Shown here piece after piece: positions 42,245-51,492 of a DNA stretch of 64,000 nucleotides (positions are counted from its first letter, which is position 1; every line of letters begins with the position of its first letter). The stretch comes from Actinobacteria bacterium OV320 (GTDB taxonomy: Bacteria > Actinomycetota > Actinomycetes > Streptomycetales > Streptomycetaceae). The notes under the pieces were generated by a model. It was not told the DNA's origin. It did no database searches and saw only the letters and a list, made by a program, of their open reading frames with translations. Location: the NCBI GenBank assembly GCA_001298545.1, contig LJCX01000001.1:62001-126000 (forward strand), given 5' to 3'. Both the position numbers and the translations under genes were made by a program.

Positions 42245-45200
42245 ATGAGACCGAAGCGCAGGGGATGGCGAGCCATGGCCGCCGTCCTCACGACCAGCCT
42301 GCTGATGCTGGGCGCGTCGTCACTGACCGACGCCTCGGCGGCCGACGGCCCCAACCTCGCGGCCGGACGGCCCACCGCGGCCGCCAGCGCGCACACCGAG
42401 TACGCCGCCCGCAACATCACCGACGGCGACCAGAACTCCTACTGGCAGAGCGCGGGCGGCGACCTGCCGCAATGGGTCCAGGCCGACCTCGGCTCCACCG
42501 CCCGCGTCGACGAGGTCGTGCTGAAGCTGCCCGCGTCCTGGGAGACCCGCAGCCAGACCCTGTCCGTGCAGGGCAGCGCCGACGGCACCGGCTTCAGCAC
42601 CCTGAAGGCGTCCGCCGCCTACACCTTCAGCTCCGGCTCGGCCAACACCGTCACGGTGGCCTTCCCGGCCGGGCAGACCCGCTACGTACGGATCGAGATC
42701 ACCGCCAACACCGGCTGGCAGGCCGCCCAGCTCTCGGAACTCGAGGTGCACGCGGCGGGCGAGTCCTCCACCGACCTCGCCCGCGGCCGCACCCTCACCG
42801 CGAGCAGCCACACCGAGACGTACGTGCCGTCCAACGCCGCGGACGGCAACAAGGCCAGCTACTGGGAGAGCCGCAACAACGAACTCCCCCAGTGGATCCG
42901 GGCCGACCTCGGCTCCTCCCTCGGCGTCAACCGGGTGGTGCTCAAGCTGCCCGACGGCTGGGGCGCCCGCACCCAGACCCTGAAGATCCAGGGCAGCGCC
43001 AACGGGACCGACTTCACCGACCTGACGGCGTCGAGGGCGTACCAGTTCGCCCCGGCCGACGGGAACACGGTGACGATCACCTTCGACACGGCCACCACGC
43101 GGTACGTCCAGGTCCTGGTCACCGCCAACACCGGTCAGCCGGCCGCCCAGTTGTCCGCGCTGGAGGTCTACGGCCCGGCGACCGGCGACACCCAGGCGCC
43201 CACCGCTCCCGCGAACCTGGCGTTCACCGAGCCTGCCGCCGGGCAGATCCGGCTGACCTGGAACGCCTCCACCGACAACACCGCCGTCACCGGCTACGAC
43301 GTCTACGCCGACAACACCCTGCTGACCTCGGTCGCCGGCAACGCCACCACCTACACCGACACCCGGCCCGCGAGCGCCACGGTCTCCTACTTCGTGCGCG
43401 CCAAGGACGCCGCCGGGAACGTCTCCGGCAACAGCAACACCGTCACCCGACGCGGCACGACGGGCGACACCCAGGCGCCCACCGCTCCCGCGGACCTGGC
43501 GTTCACCGAGCCTGCCGCCGGGCAGATCCGGCTGACCTGGAACGCCTCCACCGACAACACCGCCGTCACCGGCTACGAGGTGTACGGCAACAACACCCTG
43601 CTGACCACCGTCGCGGGCAACGTCACCACGTACACCGACAACCGCCCCGCCACCGTGACCGTGTCCTACGTCGTGCGGGCGAAGGACGCCGCCGGGAACG
43701 TCTCCGGCGACAGCAACTCCGTCACACGGACCGGCACTTCCGGCCCCGGCTCCAACCTCGCGGTCGGCAGGCCCATCACCGCCTCCTCGACCGTGCACAC
43801 CTTCGTGGCCGAGAACGCCAACGACAACTCCACCAGCACCTACTGGGAGGGCTCCGGCCACCCCGCCACGCTGACCGTGCAGCTCGGCGCCAACGCCGAC
43901 GTCACCTCACTGGTCCTGCGCCTCAACCCGGACAGCTCCTGGGGCCCGCGCACCCAGACCGTCCAGGTGCTCGGGCGTGAGCAGTCCGCGAGCGGCTTCA
44001 CCTCGCTGGTCGCCGCCAAGGAGTACGCCTTCAGCCCGGCGAGCGGCAACACGGTGACCATCCCGGTCGGCGCCCGCGTCGCCGATGTCCAGCTGCGGTT
44101 CACCGCCAACTCCGGTGCCCCGGCAGGGCAGATCGCCGAGTTCCAGGTGATCGGCACCGCCGCGCCCAACCCCGATCTGCAGGTCACCTCACTGACCGCC
44201 GCGCCGGTCTCGCCCGTCGAGTCGGACACCATCACCCTGGCCGCCACCGTCCGCAACAGCGGCGAGACCGCCGCGCCCGCCAGCAGCCTCGCGCTGCGGC
44301 TGAACGGCACCAAGGTCGCCAACGCTCCCGTGGGCGCCCTGGCCGCCGGCGCGCAGACCACCGTCAGCGCCTCGATCGGCGCCCGCGAGACGGGCACCTA
44401 CCAGCTCAGCGCCGTCGCGGACGACGGCGGCACGGTGATCGAGCAGAACGAGAGCAACAACACCTACACGGCGCCCACCGCGCTCGTCGTGCGCCCGGTC
44501 AGCAGCTCCGACCTGGTCCCGGTGATCACCACGTCCCCGTCCGGCCCGGCCGCGGGCGACACGGTCACCTTCCGGGTCGCCGTGCGCAACCAGGGCACCG
44601 TCGCCTCGGCGAGCGGCGCCCATGCCCTCACCCTCGCCCTGGTCGACTCCAAGGGGGCGACCGTCCGCACCGTGACCGGCTCCCACGACGGGGCGATCGC
44701 CGCCGGTGCCACCACCGCACCGGTCACCCTCGGCACCTGGACCGCCGTCAACGGCACCTACACGGTGCGCGCCACGGTCGCGGCCGACGGCAACGAGCTC
44801 CCCGTGAAACGGGAGAACAACACCGTCGAGCAGTCCCTGTTCGTCGGACGCGGCGCCAACATGCCCTACGACATGTACGAGGCCGAGGACGGCGCCACGG
44901 GCGGCGGCGCCACCACCGTCGGGCCCAACCGCACCGTCGGCGACCTCGCGGGCGAGGCGTCGGGACGCAAGGCCGTCACCCTGAACGACACCGGCCAGTA
45001 CGTGGAGTTCACCACCCGGGCGACCACCAACACCCTCGTGACCCGCTTCTCCATCCCGGACGCGCCGGGCGGCGGCGGCACCGACGCCACCTTGAACGTC
45101 TACGTCGACGGCACCCTCCGCAAGGCCCTGCCACTCACCTCGCGGTACGCCTGGCTGTACGGCGCCGAGGCCTCGCCCGGCAACGCGCCGTCCGCGGGAG

Positions 45201-46528
45201 CCCCGCGCCACATCTACGACGAGGCGCACCTGATGCTGGGCGAGACCGTCCCCGCAGGTGCGAAGATCCGGCTGCAGAAGGACGCCGCCAACACCTCGCG
45301 CTACGCGATCGACTTCGTCAGCCTGGAGCAGGTCGCGCCGGTCGCCAACCCCGACCCGGCGGCGTACGCCGTCCCGGCCGGCCTCACCCACCAGGACGTG
45401 CAGAACGCCCTCGACCGGGTCCGGATGGACACCACCGGCAAGCTCACCGGCGTCTACCTGCCGCCGGGCGACTACCAGACCTCGTCCAAGTTCCAGGTGT
45501 ACGGCAAGGCCGTGCAGGTGGTCGGCGCCGGACCCTGGTACACCCAGTTCCACGCCCCGGCCGGCCAGGAGAACACCGACGTCGGCTTCCGGGCCGAGGC
45601 GAGCGCCAAGGGCTCCGCGTTCCGCGGCTTCGCCTACTTCGGCAACTACACCTCGCGCATCGACGGGCCGGGCAAGGTGTTCGACTTCGCCAACGTCTCG
45701 GACATCGTCATCGACAACACCTGGACCGAGCACATGGTCTGCCTGTACTGGGGCGCCAACACCGACCGGATGACGGTCAGCAACGCGCGCATCCGCGACA
45801 CGTTCGCCGACGGCGTCAACATGACGAACGGGTCGACGGACAACCACGTCGTCAACAACGAGTCCCGCTCCTCCGGCGACGACAGCTTCGCGCTGTTCTC
45901 GGCCATCGACGCGGGCGGCGCCGACATGAAGGACAACGTCTACGAGAACCTGACCTCGCTGCTGACCTGGCGGGCCGCGGGCATCGCCGTGTACGGCGGC
46001 TACGACAACACCTTCCGCAACATCCACATCGCCGACACCCTGGTCTACTCCGGCATCACCATCAGCTCGCTGGACTTCGGCTATCCGATGAACGGCTTCG
46101 GCACCGACCCGACGACGGTGGAGAACGTCTCCGTGGTCCGCTCCGGCGGGCACTTCTGGGGCGCCCAGACCTTCCCCGGCATCTGGCTGTTCTCCGCGTC
46201 CAAGGTGTTCCAGGGCATCCGCGTCAACGACGTCGACATCGTCGACCCGACCTACTCCGGAATCATGTTCCAGACGCAGTACGTCGGCGGACAGCCGGTG
46301 AACCCGATCAAGGACACCGTCCTCACCGACATCTCGATCACCGGCGCCCGCAAGAGCGGTGACGCCTACGACGCCAAGTCCGGCTTCGGACTGTGGGCGA
46401 ACGAGCTGCCCGAGGCCGGCCAGGGTCCGGCGGTCGGGGAGGTCACCTTCAACGGACTGCGCCTGAACGGCAACGCCGTGGACATCCGGAACACCACCTC
46501 CACCTTCAAGATCAACATCAATCCCTGA
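42245..46528 (+). CDS. Secreted multidomain GH87-like alpha-1,3-glucanase/mycodextranase with FN3 domains
   Basis: A 1427-residue secreted protein. Order: signal peptide (1-34), two F5/8 C domains (about 36-165 and 178-312), two nearly identical FN3 domains (about 315-405 and 407-498), a third F5/8 C domain (about 503-640), two CARDB domains (about 641-750 and 754-870), a CBM6/35-like domain (about 875-1030, MYEAEDG) and a C-terminal beta-helix (about 1036-1427). Asp1189 (ADGVN) and Asp1212-Asp1213 (SGDDS) have the GH87 catalytic spacing. The array of binding modules fits action on insoluble cell-wall glucan. It is divergent from a smaller homologue and followed by a LacI gene, a sugar ABC transporter and a GH13 glucosidase. 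Confidence 0.78.
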   Translation: MRPKRRGWRAMAAVLTTSLLMLGASSLTDASAADGPNLAAGRPTAAASAHTEYAARNITDGDQNSYWQSAGGDLPQWVQADLGSTARVDEVVLKLPASWETRSQTLSVQGSADGTGFSTLKASAAYTFSSGSANTVTVAFPAGQTRYVRIEITANTGWQAAQLSELEVHAAGESSTDLARGRTLTASSHTETYVPSNAADGNKASYWESRNNELPQWIRADLGSSLGVNRVVLKLPDGWGARTQTLKIQGSANGTDFTDLTASRAYQFAPADGNTVTITFDTATTRYVQVLVTANTGQPAAQLSALEVYGPATGDTQAPTAPANLAFTEPAAGQIRLTWNASTDNTAVTGYDVYADNTLLTSVAGNATTYTDTRPASATVSYFVRAKDAAGNVSGNSNTVTRRGTTGDTQAPTAPADLAFTEPAAGQIRLTWNASTDNTAVTGYEVYGNNTLLTTVAGNVTTYTDNRPATVTVSYVVRAKDAAGNVSGDSNSVTRTGTSGPGSNLAVGRPITASSTVHTFVAENANDNSTSTYWEGSGHPATLTVQLGANADVTSLVLRLNPDSSWGPRTQTVQVLGREQSASGFTSLVAAKEYAFSPASGNTVTIPVGARVADVQLRFTANSGAPAGQIAEFQVIGTAAPNPDLQVTSLTAAPVSPVESDTITLAATVRNSGETAAPASSLALRLNGTKVANAPVGALAAGAQTTVSASIGARETGTYQLSAVADDGGTVIEQNESNNTYTAPTALVVRPVSSSDLVPVITTSPSGPAAGDTVTFRVAVRNQGTVASASGAHALTLALVDSKGATVRTVTGSHDGAIAAGATTAPVTLGTWTAVNGTYTVRATVAADGNELPVKRENNTVEQSLFVGRGANMPYDMYEAEDGATGGGATTVGPNRTVGDLAGEASGRKAVTLNDTGQYVEFTTRATTNTLVTRFSIPDAPGGGGTDATLNVYVDGTLRKALPLTSRYAWLYGAEASPGNAPSAGAPRHIYDEAHLMLGETVPAGAKIRLQKDAANTSRYAIDFVSLEQVAPVANPDPAAYAVPAGLTHQDVQNALDRVRMDTTGKLTGVYLPPGDYQTSSKFQVYGKAVQVVGAGPWYTQFHAPAGQENTDVGFRAEASAKGSAFRGFAYFGNYTSRIDGPGKVFDFANVSDIVIDNTWTEHMVCLYWGANTDRMTVSNARIRDTFADGVNMTNGSTDNHVVNNESRSSGDDSFALFSAIDAGGADMKDNVYENLTSLLTWRAAGIAVYGGYDNTFRNIHIADTLVYSGITISSLDFGYPMNGFGTDPTTVENVSVVRSGGHFWGAQTFPGIWLFSASKVFQGIRVNDVDIVDPTYSGIMFQTQYVGGQPVNPIKDTVLTDISITGARKSGDAYDAKSGFGLWANELPEAGQGPAVGEVTFNGLRLNGNAVDIRNTTSTFKININP
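43189..43560. repeat. Duplicated FN3 module inside the GH87-like gene
   Basis: The sequences beginning GGCGACACCCAGGCGCCCAC at 43189 and again at 43465 are almost identical for about 95 bases, encoding the two FN3 starts. This indicates a recent in-frame module duplication or gene conversion. Confidence 0.8.
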
Positions 46529-46588
46529 ACGCGGGTCCGCAAGAGAGCCATGGATCCTGACGGAAAATGAACATTGTGGCCCTGGTTG

Positions 46589-46620
46589 GCGCAAGCCGTT
46601 TGCGCGGCTTGCGCTAGCCT
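46589..46620 (+). promoter_or_regulatory. LacI autoregulatory operator and -10 region
   Basis: GCGCAAGCCG (46589-46598) and CGGCTTGCGC (46605-46614) are perfect 10-bp inverted arms around TTTGCG. The right arm abuts TAGCCT (46615-46620), a good -10 box, seven bases before the ATG at 46628. Binding would directly block this probably leaderless promoter. Confidence 0.65.
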
Positions 46621-46627
46621 TGCGCCC

Positions 46628-47638
46628 ATGACGCGACGACTTGCTCAGGTTGCCAAGAAGGTAGGGGTCAGCGAAGCCACGGTCAGCCGGGTGCTCAACG
46701 GCAAGCCGGGGGTCTCCGAGACCACCCGTCAGTCGGTGCTGACGGCCCTGGACGTGCTCGGCTACGAGCGCCCCACCCAGCTGCGCGGCGAACGCGCCCG
46801 CCTGGTGGGACTCGTCCTGCCGGAGCTGCAGAACCCGATCTTCCCGCTGCTCGCCGAGGTCATCGGCGGCGCGCTGGCCCAGCAGGGGCTGACCCCCGTG
46901 CTGTGCACCCAGACCAAGGGCGGCGTCTCGGAGGCGGACTACGTCGACCTCCTCCTTCAGCAGCACGTCTCCGGTGTGGTCTTCGCCGGAGGGCTGTTCG
47001 CGCAGGCCGACGCCCCGCACGAGCACTACCGGCAGCTCGCCGAGCGGCGCATCCCGGTGGTCCTGATCAACGCGCCCACGGAGGATCTGGACTTCCCGTG
47101 CGTCTCCTGCGACGACGCCGTCGCGGTGGAACAGGCCTGGCGCCACCTCTCCCTGCTCGGCCACGAGCGCATCGGGGTCGTCCTCGGGCCCCGCGACCAC
47201 ATGCCCTCCCGGCGCAAGCTCGCCGCCCTCCAGGCCGCGGCCGAGGCGGCAGGCTCCCCGCTCCCCGAAGACCGGGTGGAGCGCTCGATGTTCTCTCTGG
47301 AGGGCGGTCAGGCGGCCACCTCGCGCCTGCTGGACCGCGGGGTCACCGGCATCATCTGCGCCAGCGACCCGCTGGCCCTCGGCGCCATCAGGGCCGCCCG
47401 GCGGCGCGGCCTCGCGGTGCCCGAGCAGGTGTCCGTCGTCGGCTTCGACGACTCCGCCTTCATGAACTGCACGGAGCCTCCGCTGTCCACCGTGCGCCAG
47501 CCCATCGAGGCCATGGGGCGGGCCGCCGTGGACCTGCTGTGCACCCAGATCCAGGGCGGCGAAGTGCCGCCCGGTGAGCTGCTGTTCGAGCCCGAGCTGG
47601 TCGTGCGCGGCTCCACGGCCCAGGCGCCGCGCGACTGA
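46628..47638 (+). CDS. LacI-family regulator of the alpha-glucan locus
   Basis: A 336-residue repressor with the LacI helix-turn-helix at residues 1-50 (RRLAQVAKKVGVSEATVSRV, NGKPGVSETTRQ, LGYERP hinge) and a sugar-binding domain (LVGLVLPELQNPIFPLLAEV to the end; VVGFDDSAFMNCTEPPLSTV). The ATG at 46628 follows a -10 box without a ribosome binding site, so it is probably leaderless. GCTTGCG-type operators before itself and before the GH87-like pair suggest it controls alpha-1,3-glucan degradation; sensing of nigero- or maltooligosaccharides is a guess. Confidence 0.9.
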   Translation: MTRRLAQVAKKVGVSEATVSRVLNGKPGVSETTRQSVLTALDVLGYERPTQLRGERARLVGLVLPELQNPIFPLLAEVIGGALAQQGLTPVLCTQTKGGVSEADYVDLLLQQHVSGVVFAGGLFAQADAPHEHYRQLAERRIPVVLINAPTEDLDFPCVSCDDAVAVEQAWRHLSLLGHERIGVVLGPRDHMPSRRKLAALQAAAEAAGSPLPEDRVERSMFSLEGGQAATSRLLDRGVTGIICASDPLALGAIRAARRRGLAVPEQVSVVGFDDSAFMNCTEPPLSTVRQPIEAMGRAAVDLLCTQIQGGEVPPGELLFEPELVVRGSTAQAPRD

Positions 47639-47706
47639 CGCGGACCGCCCGGTTCGGCACGCCCCTCGCGTGCACCGCTCCTCGCGTACCCCGCCCGTCG
47701 CGTCAT

Positions 47707-47738
47707 CGGCCGGCCCACGGACCCCCGTGGGCCGGCCG
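47707..47738 (+). terminator. 14-bp terminator after the LacI gene
   Basis: CGGCCGGCCCACGG (47707-47720) and its exact complement (47725-47738) flank a 4-base loop and are followed by TTTC. Confidence 0.8.
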
Positions 47739-47846
47739 TTTCATGTCGTCGCCGGTCCGACGGCGGACGTCGGGAAGCGGTACGCGATGTTCCGTACTCG
47801 ACACCGACTTGCAGGGAATCACCGGGTGCCGGCCGTCCCATCTGCG

Positions 47847-47862
47847 TTGCTCTGTCAAGCAA
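47847..47862 (+). promoter_or_regulatory. Weak operator-like repeat upstream of the binding-protein gene
   Basis: TTGCT-N6-AGCAA is a short inverted repeat reminiscent of the GCTTGCG boxes, 117 bases before the binding-protein start. It is degenerate and may be chance. The rest of 47739-47978 shows no gene. Confidence 0.25.
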
Positions 47863-47978
47863 TTACGAAATCAGCGCGAGATATTGCGCAGTCTTGTTGG
47901 CGGTGATTGAGTGTGCGGCGCCCCACCTCGTACTGATGAGGGGGCGCCTTCCACGTTCATGCCCGAAGGGGACCACCC

Positions 47979-49394
47979 ATGAGAAGAGCTCGGTTCCGCC
48001 GCACCCGCCGCGCCGGCGCGGTCACCCTCGTCTCCGCTCTCACACTGACGGCGCTCGCCGCCTGCGGCACGAGCAGCAGCGACGACGGCGACAACGGCGA
48101 CGGGAACAGCGCGAACGCCGAGCCGGCCGCGCCGCTGGACCCCAAGACCAAGGTGACCATCACCATCGACTGCATGCCGCCGGCGGCCAAGAAGGCCGAG
48201 CTCAAGGAGTGGAACGAGGACGTCAAGGAGTTCAACAAGACGTACCCCAACGTCACCGTGCAGGGCCGCTCCACCCCGGGCCAGTGCCTGGAGCCGCCGC
48301 GGTTCACCGCGATGCTCAAGGCGAAGTCCCAACCGGACGTGTTCTACACCTACTTCACCGACCTCGACCAGGTCCTCGACAACGACGGCGCCCAGGACAT
48401 CAGCGCCTACGTCAACGACAGGACCGTGCCCCTGCTGAAGGACATCGACCCGGACGTCCTCGGTTCGCTCAAGAAGGACGGCAAGCTCTACGGCCTGCCC
48501 ACCAGCAACTACCGGATGGGCCTGCTCATCAACCGCTCGCTCTTCGAACGGGCCGGCCTCGACCCCGACACCCCGCCCGCCACCTGGGAGGACGTCCGGG
48601 CGGCGGCGAAGAAGATCGCCGGACTCGGCGGCGGCGTGGCCGGCTTCGGCGAGTACAGCGCCGGCAACACCGGCGGCTGGCACTTCACCGCGCAGATGTA
48701 CAGCCTCGGCGGTGAGGTCGTCGACTCCTCCGGCACGAAGGCCGCGTTCGACGACGCGATCGGCAAGCAGGTCGCCCAGAACCTCCACGCGATGCGCTGG
48801 GAGGACGACGCCATGGGCAAGACCCAGCTGCTGAAGTGGGGCGACCTGCAGAAGCAGATCGCCACCGACAAGCTCGGCATGTTCCTCGCCGCGCCCGACG
48901 ACGTGACCTACATGGTCCAGCAACTCGGCGCCAAGTACGAGAACTTCGGCATGGGCCCGATCCCCGGCGGCAAGAACACCCTCGCCGGCGGCAACAACTA
49001 CATGATCAAGAAGGGCATCTCGCCCGACAAGGTCAAGGCCGCGATCGCCTGGCTCAACTTCAAGTTCACCACCGTCGGCAAGGGACAGTACGACTGGGAG
49101 CGCACCAAGGCCGACAGCCTCCCCGTCGGACTCCCGCAGCCCAACCTGTGGCTGAACGACAGCAAGACCAAGGACGACGCCGCCCGTCAGCAGTTCGCCA
49201 CCATGCCGGTGCAGAACTTCAAGGCCTTCATGGACAACCCGGTCCCGGGCAAGGCCGAGCCGCCGAAGGCACAGGAGATCTACAAGGTCCTCGACAACGT
49301 GATGTCCGGCATCCTCACCAACGAGGACGCCGACATCGACAAGCTCCTGTCGACCGCGGAGACCCAGGTGAACCAGGTCCTCGCCAACCAGTGA
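47979..49394 (+). CDS. Sugar ABC transporter substrate-binding lipoprotein (SBP family 1, CUT1)
   Basis: A 471-residue oligosaccharide-binding lipoprotein. After a basic N-terminus and hydrophobic stretch, the lipobox LTALAAC places the lipidated cysteine near residue 28, followed by a Ser/Asp/Asn-rich linker. FTAMLKAKSQPDVFYTYF and LKKDGKLYGLPTSNYRMGLL are typical of extracellular solute-binding family 1. AAGGGG precedes the ATG. With two permeases downstream and a GH13 glucosidase, the ligand is likely an alpha-glucooligosaccharide. Confidence 0.9.
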   Translation: MRRARFRRTRRAGAVTLVSALTLTALAACGTSSSDDGDNGDGNSANAEPAAPLDPKTKVTITIDCMPPAAKKAELKEWNEDVKEFNKTYPNVTVQGRSTPGQCLEPPRFTAMLKAKSQPDVFYTYFTDLDQVLDNDGAQDISAYVNDRTVPLLKDIDPDVLGSLKKDGKLYGLPTSNYRMGLLINRSLFERAGLDPDTPPATWEDVRAAAKKIAGLGGGVAGFGEYSAGNTGGWHFTAQMYSLGGEVVDSSGTKAAFDDAIGKQVAQNLHAMRWEDDAMGKTQLLKWGDLQKQIATDKLGMFLAAPDDVTYMVQQLGAKYENFGMGPIPGGKNTLAGGNNYMIKKGISPDKVKAAIAWLNFKFTTVGKGQYDWERTKADSLPVGLPQPNLWLNDSKTKDDAARQQFATMPVQNFKAFMDNPVPGKAEPPKAQEIYKVLDNVMSGILTNEDADIDKLLSTAETQVNQVLANQ

Positions 49395-49404
49395 CCCCCG
49401 CGGG

Positions 49405-49429
49405 GCCGGGCGGTCTCCCGCCGCCCGGC
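49405..49429 (+). promoter_or_regulatory. Intra-operon hairpin between binding-protein and permease genes
   Basis: GCCGGGCGG (49405-49413) and CCGCCCGGC (49421-49429) form a 9-bp stem just past the binding-protein stop, in a 147-base gap. Such hairpins often give more binding protein than permease by partial termination or 3'-end protection. Confidence 0.5.
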
Positions 49430-49541
49430 TCGCGAGCGCGCCCCGACCCGCCCCCGACCGGCGGGCCCGGCGCCCGTCCGCCCACGTCACGCATCCGGAC
49501 CGTCCCGTCCGGCGACACCGCAGTCCGACCGAGGAGCACCC

Positions 49542-50504
49542 ATGTCGGCCCCCACCCTCACCCAGGACCCGGCGGCCAAGGAACGCCGTCCCCGCCGGCC
49601 GCGTGCCGGCACCGTCCGGCCCCCGGCCGGAGGCCTCGGCAAAGCCCTGCGCCGCAATGTCACCGCCCACGGATTCCTCATCGGCGCGGTGCTCTGCTTC
49701 GCCTTCTTCTCCTGGTACCCGATCGTCCGCGAGTTCCTGCTGGCCTTCCAGAAGACCGAGGACGGCCAGGTCAGCTGGACCGGCTGGGACAACTTCGTCA
49801 CCATCTGGAACGACCCCGCCTTCGGCCAGGCCTGGCGCAACACCCTCTGGTTCACGGCCCTGGCACTCGTCCTGGGCTTCGCCGTCCCCTTCGTCACGGC
49901 CCTCGTCATCAACGAGTTCCGGCACGGCCAGGGCTATCTGCGGCTCCTGGTCTACCTGCCCGTCATGCTGCCGCCCACCGCCTCGGTACTGCTCTTCAAG
50001 TACCTGTACGACCCCGGGTACGGCATGTTCAACGAGGTGCTGGACGTCTTCGGCATCCCCGCCCAGCAGTGGCTCCAGGACCCCGACACCGCGATGCTCT
50101 CCGTCGTCGTCGCCTCCACCTGGATGAACATGGGCGGCGCGACCCTCATCTACCTGGCCGCGCTCCAGAGCGTCCCGGGCGAACTGTACGAGGCCGCCGA
50201 ACTCGACGGGGCCGGCCTGCTGCGCAAGGTGTGGCACGTGACGATCCCGCAGACCCGGCTGATCCTGGCGCTGATGCTGCTCATGCAGATCATCGCCACG
50301 ATGCAGGTCTTCATCGAGCCCTTCCTGCTGACCGGCGGCGCCGGACCCGAGGGGTCCACCACGACCGTCGTCTACCTGATCTACCAGTACGCCTTCAACT
50401 TCAACAACTACGGTGCCGCGGCGGCGCTCGGCCTGATCCTGCTCGTCACGCTGGCCGTCTTCTCGGCCGTGTACGCCAGGCTCAACCGCGCCACCGAGGA
50501 GTAG
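49542..50504 (+). CDS. Sugar ABC transporter permease (MalF-like, CUT1)
   Basis: A 320-residue permease with six predicted membrane helices and the EAA loop YEAAELDGAGLLRKVWHVTIP typical of carbohydrate CUT1 transporters. The N-terminal 40 residues are soluble. GAGGAG precedes the ATG. It partners with the next gene. No ATPase gene is present in the cassette, so a shared MsiK-type ATPase must energise it. Confidence 0.92.
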   Translation: MSAPTLTQDPAAKERRPRRPRAGTVRPPAGGLGKALRRNVTAHGFLIGAVLCFAFFSWYPIVREFLLAFQKTEDGQVSWTGWDNFVTIWNDPAFGQAWRNTLWFTALALVLGFAVPFVTALVINEFRHGQGYLRLLVYLPVMLPPTASVLLFKYLYDPGYGMFNEVLDVFGIPAQQWLQDPDTAMLSVVVASTWMNMGGATLIYLAALQSVPGELYEAAELDGAGLLRKVWHVTIPQTRLILALMLLMQIIATMQVFIEPFLLTGGAGPEGSTTTVVYLIYQYAFNFNNYGAAAALGLILLVTLAVFSAVYARLNRATEE

Positions 50505-50523
50505 GACCGGGGGAGACACGGAC

Positions 50524-51399
50524 ATGTCCACACGCACGCTCATCTCGCCCGCCGCCCTCGCCCGTCCGCGCGGCAGGCTGCTGTACTGGCTGTGCTTCGC
50601 GCTCGTCGTCGTCCTGTTCACGCTGGCCTTCCTCGGCCCGCTCTACTGGATGGTGTCCGGCGGGCTCAAGACCACCCAGGAAGCCGTCCAGACACCCCCG
50701 ACCTGGGTGCCCGGCTCCGTCCACCCGGAGAACTACCGGCGGGCCTGGGGGGGGATGGACCTCGCCCGCCTGCTCCTGAACACCCTGTACTACGCGTTCG
50801 GCGCGCTCGCCTTCCAGCTGGTGCTGGACGTCGCCGCCGCCTACTCCCTGTCCAAGCTGCGGCCCGTCCTGGGCAAGGCGATCCTCGGGCTGATGCTCGT
50901 CACCCTGATGATCCCGGCGACCGTCCTCGTCGTCCCGCAGTACCTCACCGTGCTGGACATGCCGATCGTCGAGCGCAACCTGCTCAACTCGCCCTGGGCG
51001 ATCTGGCTTCCGTCGGTGACCAACGCCTTCAACATCTTCCTGCTGAAGCGGTTCTTCGACTCCATCCCCAAGGAACTCCTGGACGCGGCCTCCATGGACG
51101 GCGCGGGTCCGCTGCGCGTCCTGTGGTCGGTCGTCCTGCCGATCTCCCGGCCCATCCTCGGCGTGGTGTCGATCTTCGCGGTCGTCGGTGTCTGGAAGGA
51201 CTTCCTCTGGCCGATGCTGGTGCTGCCCGACCCCACCGGCCAGACCCTCGCCGTCGGCATCTACTCGCTCGCCACCAGCGTGCCCGAGAACGTCCTGATC
51301 GCGGCCCTCACCATCGCGTCCCTGCCGACCCTGCTGCTGTTCCTGCTCTTCCAGCGCAACATCATGAGCGGGCTGACCGCGGGCGGCCTCAAGGGCTGA
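50524..51399 (+). CDS. Sugar ABC transporter permease (MalG-like, CUT1)
   Basis: A 291-residue permease with about six membrane helices and the EAA loop LLDAASMDGAGPLRVLWSVVLP. It begins 19 bases after the first permease with GGGGGAG upstream, so the two are co-translated closely. The C-terminus LLLFLLFQRNIMSGLTAGGLKG is typical of CUT1 permeases. Confidence 0.92.
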   Translation: MSTRTLISPAALARPRGRLLYWLCFALVVVLFTLAFLGPLYWMVSGGLKTTQEAVQTPPTWVPGSVHPENYRRAWGGMDLARLLLNTLYYAFGALAFQLVLDVAAAYSLSKLRPVLGKAILGLMLVTLMIPATVLVVPQYLTVLDMPIVERNLLNSPWAIWLPSVTNAFNIFLLKRFFDSIPKELLDAASMDGAGPLRVLWSVVLPISRPILGVVSIFAVVGVWKDFLWPMLVLPDPTGQTLAVGIYSLATSVPENVLIAALTIASLPTLLLFLLFQRNIMSGLTAGGLKG

Positions 51400-51492
51400 A
51401 TCCGACCTGATCGACCGGCACCGGCGTTTCCCCGTTCCTCCCGCCGGCCGTGGTGCCGCGCCCACCAGGCCCGTCGGCACCCCTTCCGATCC

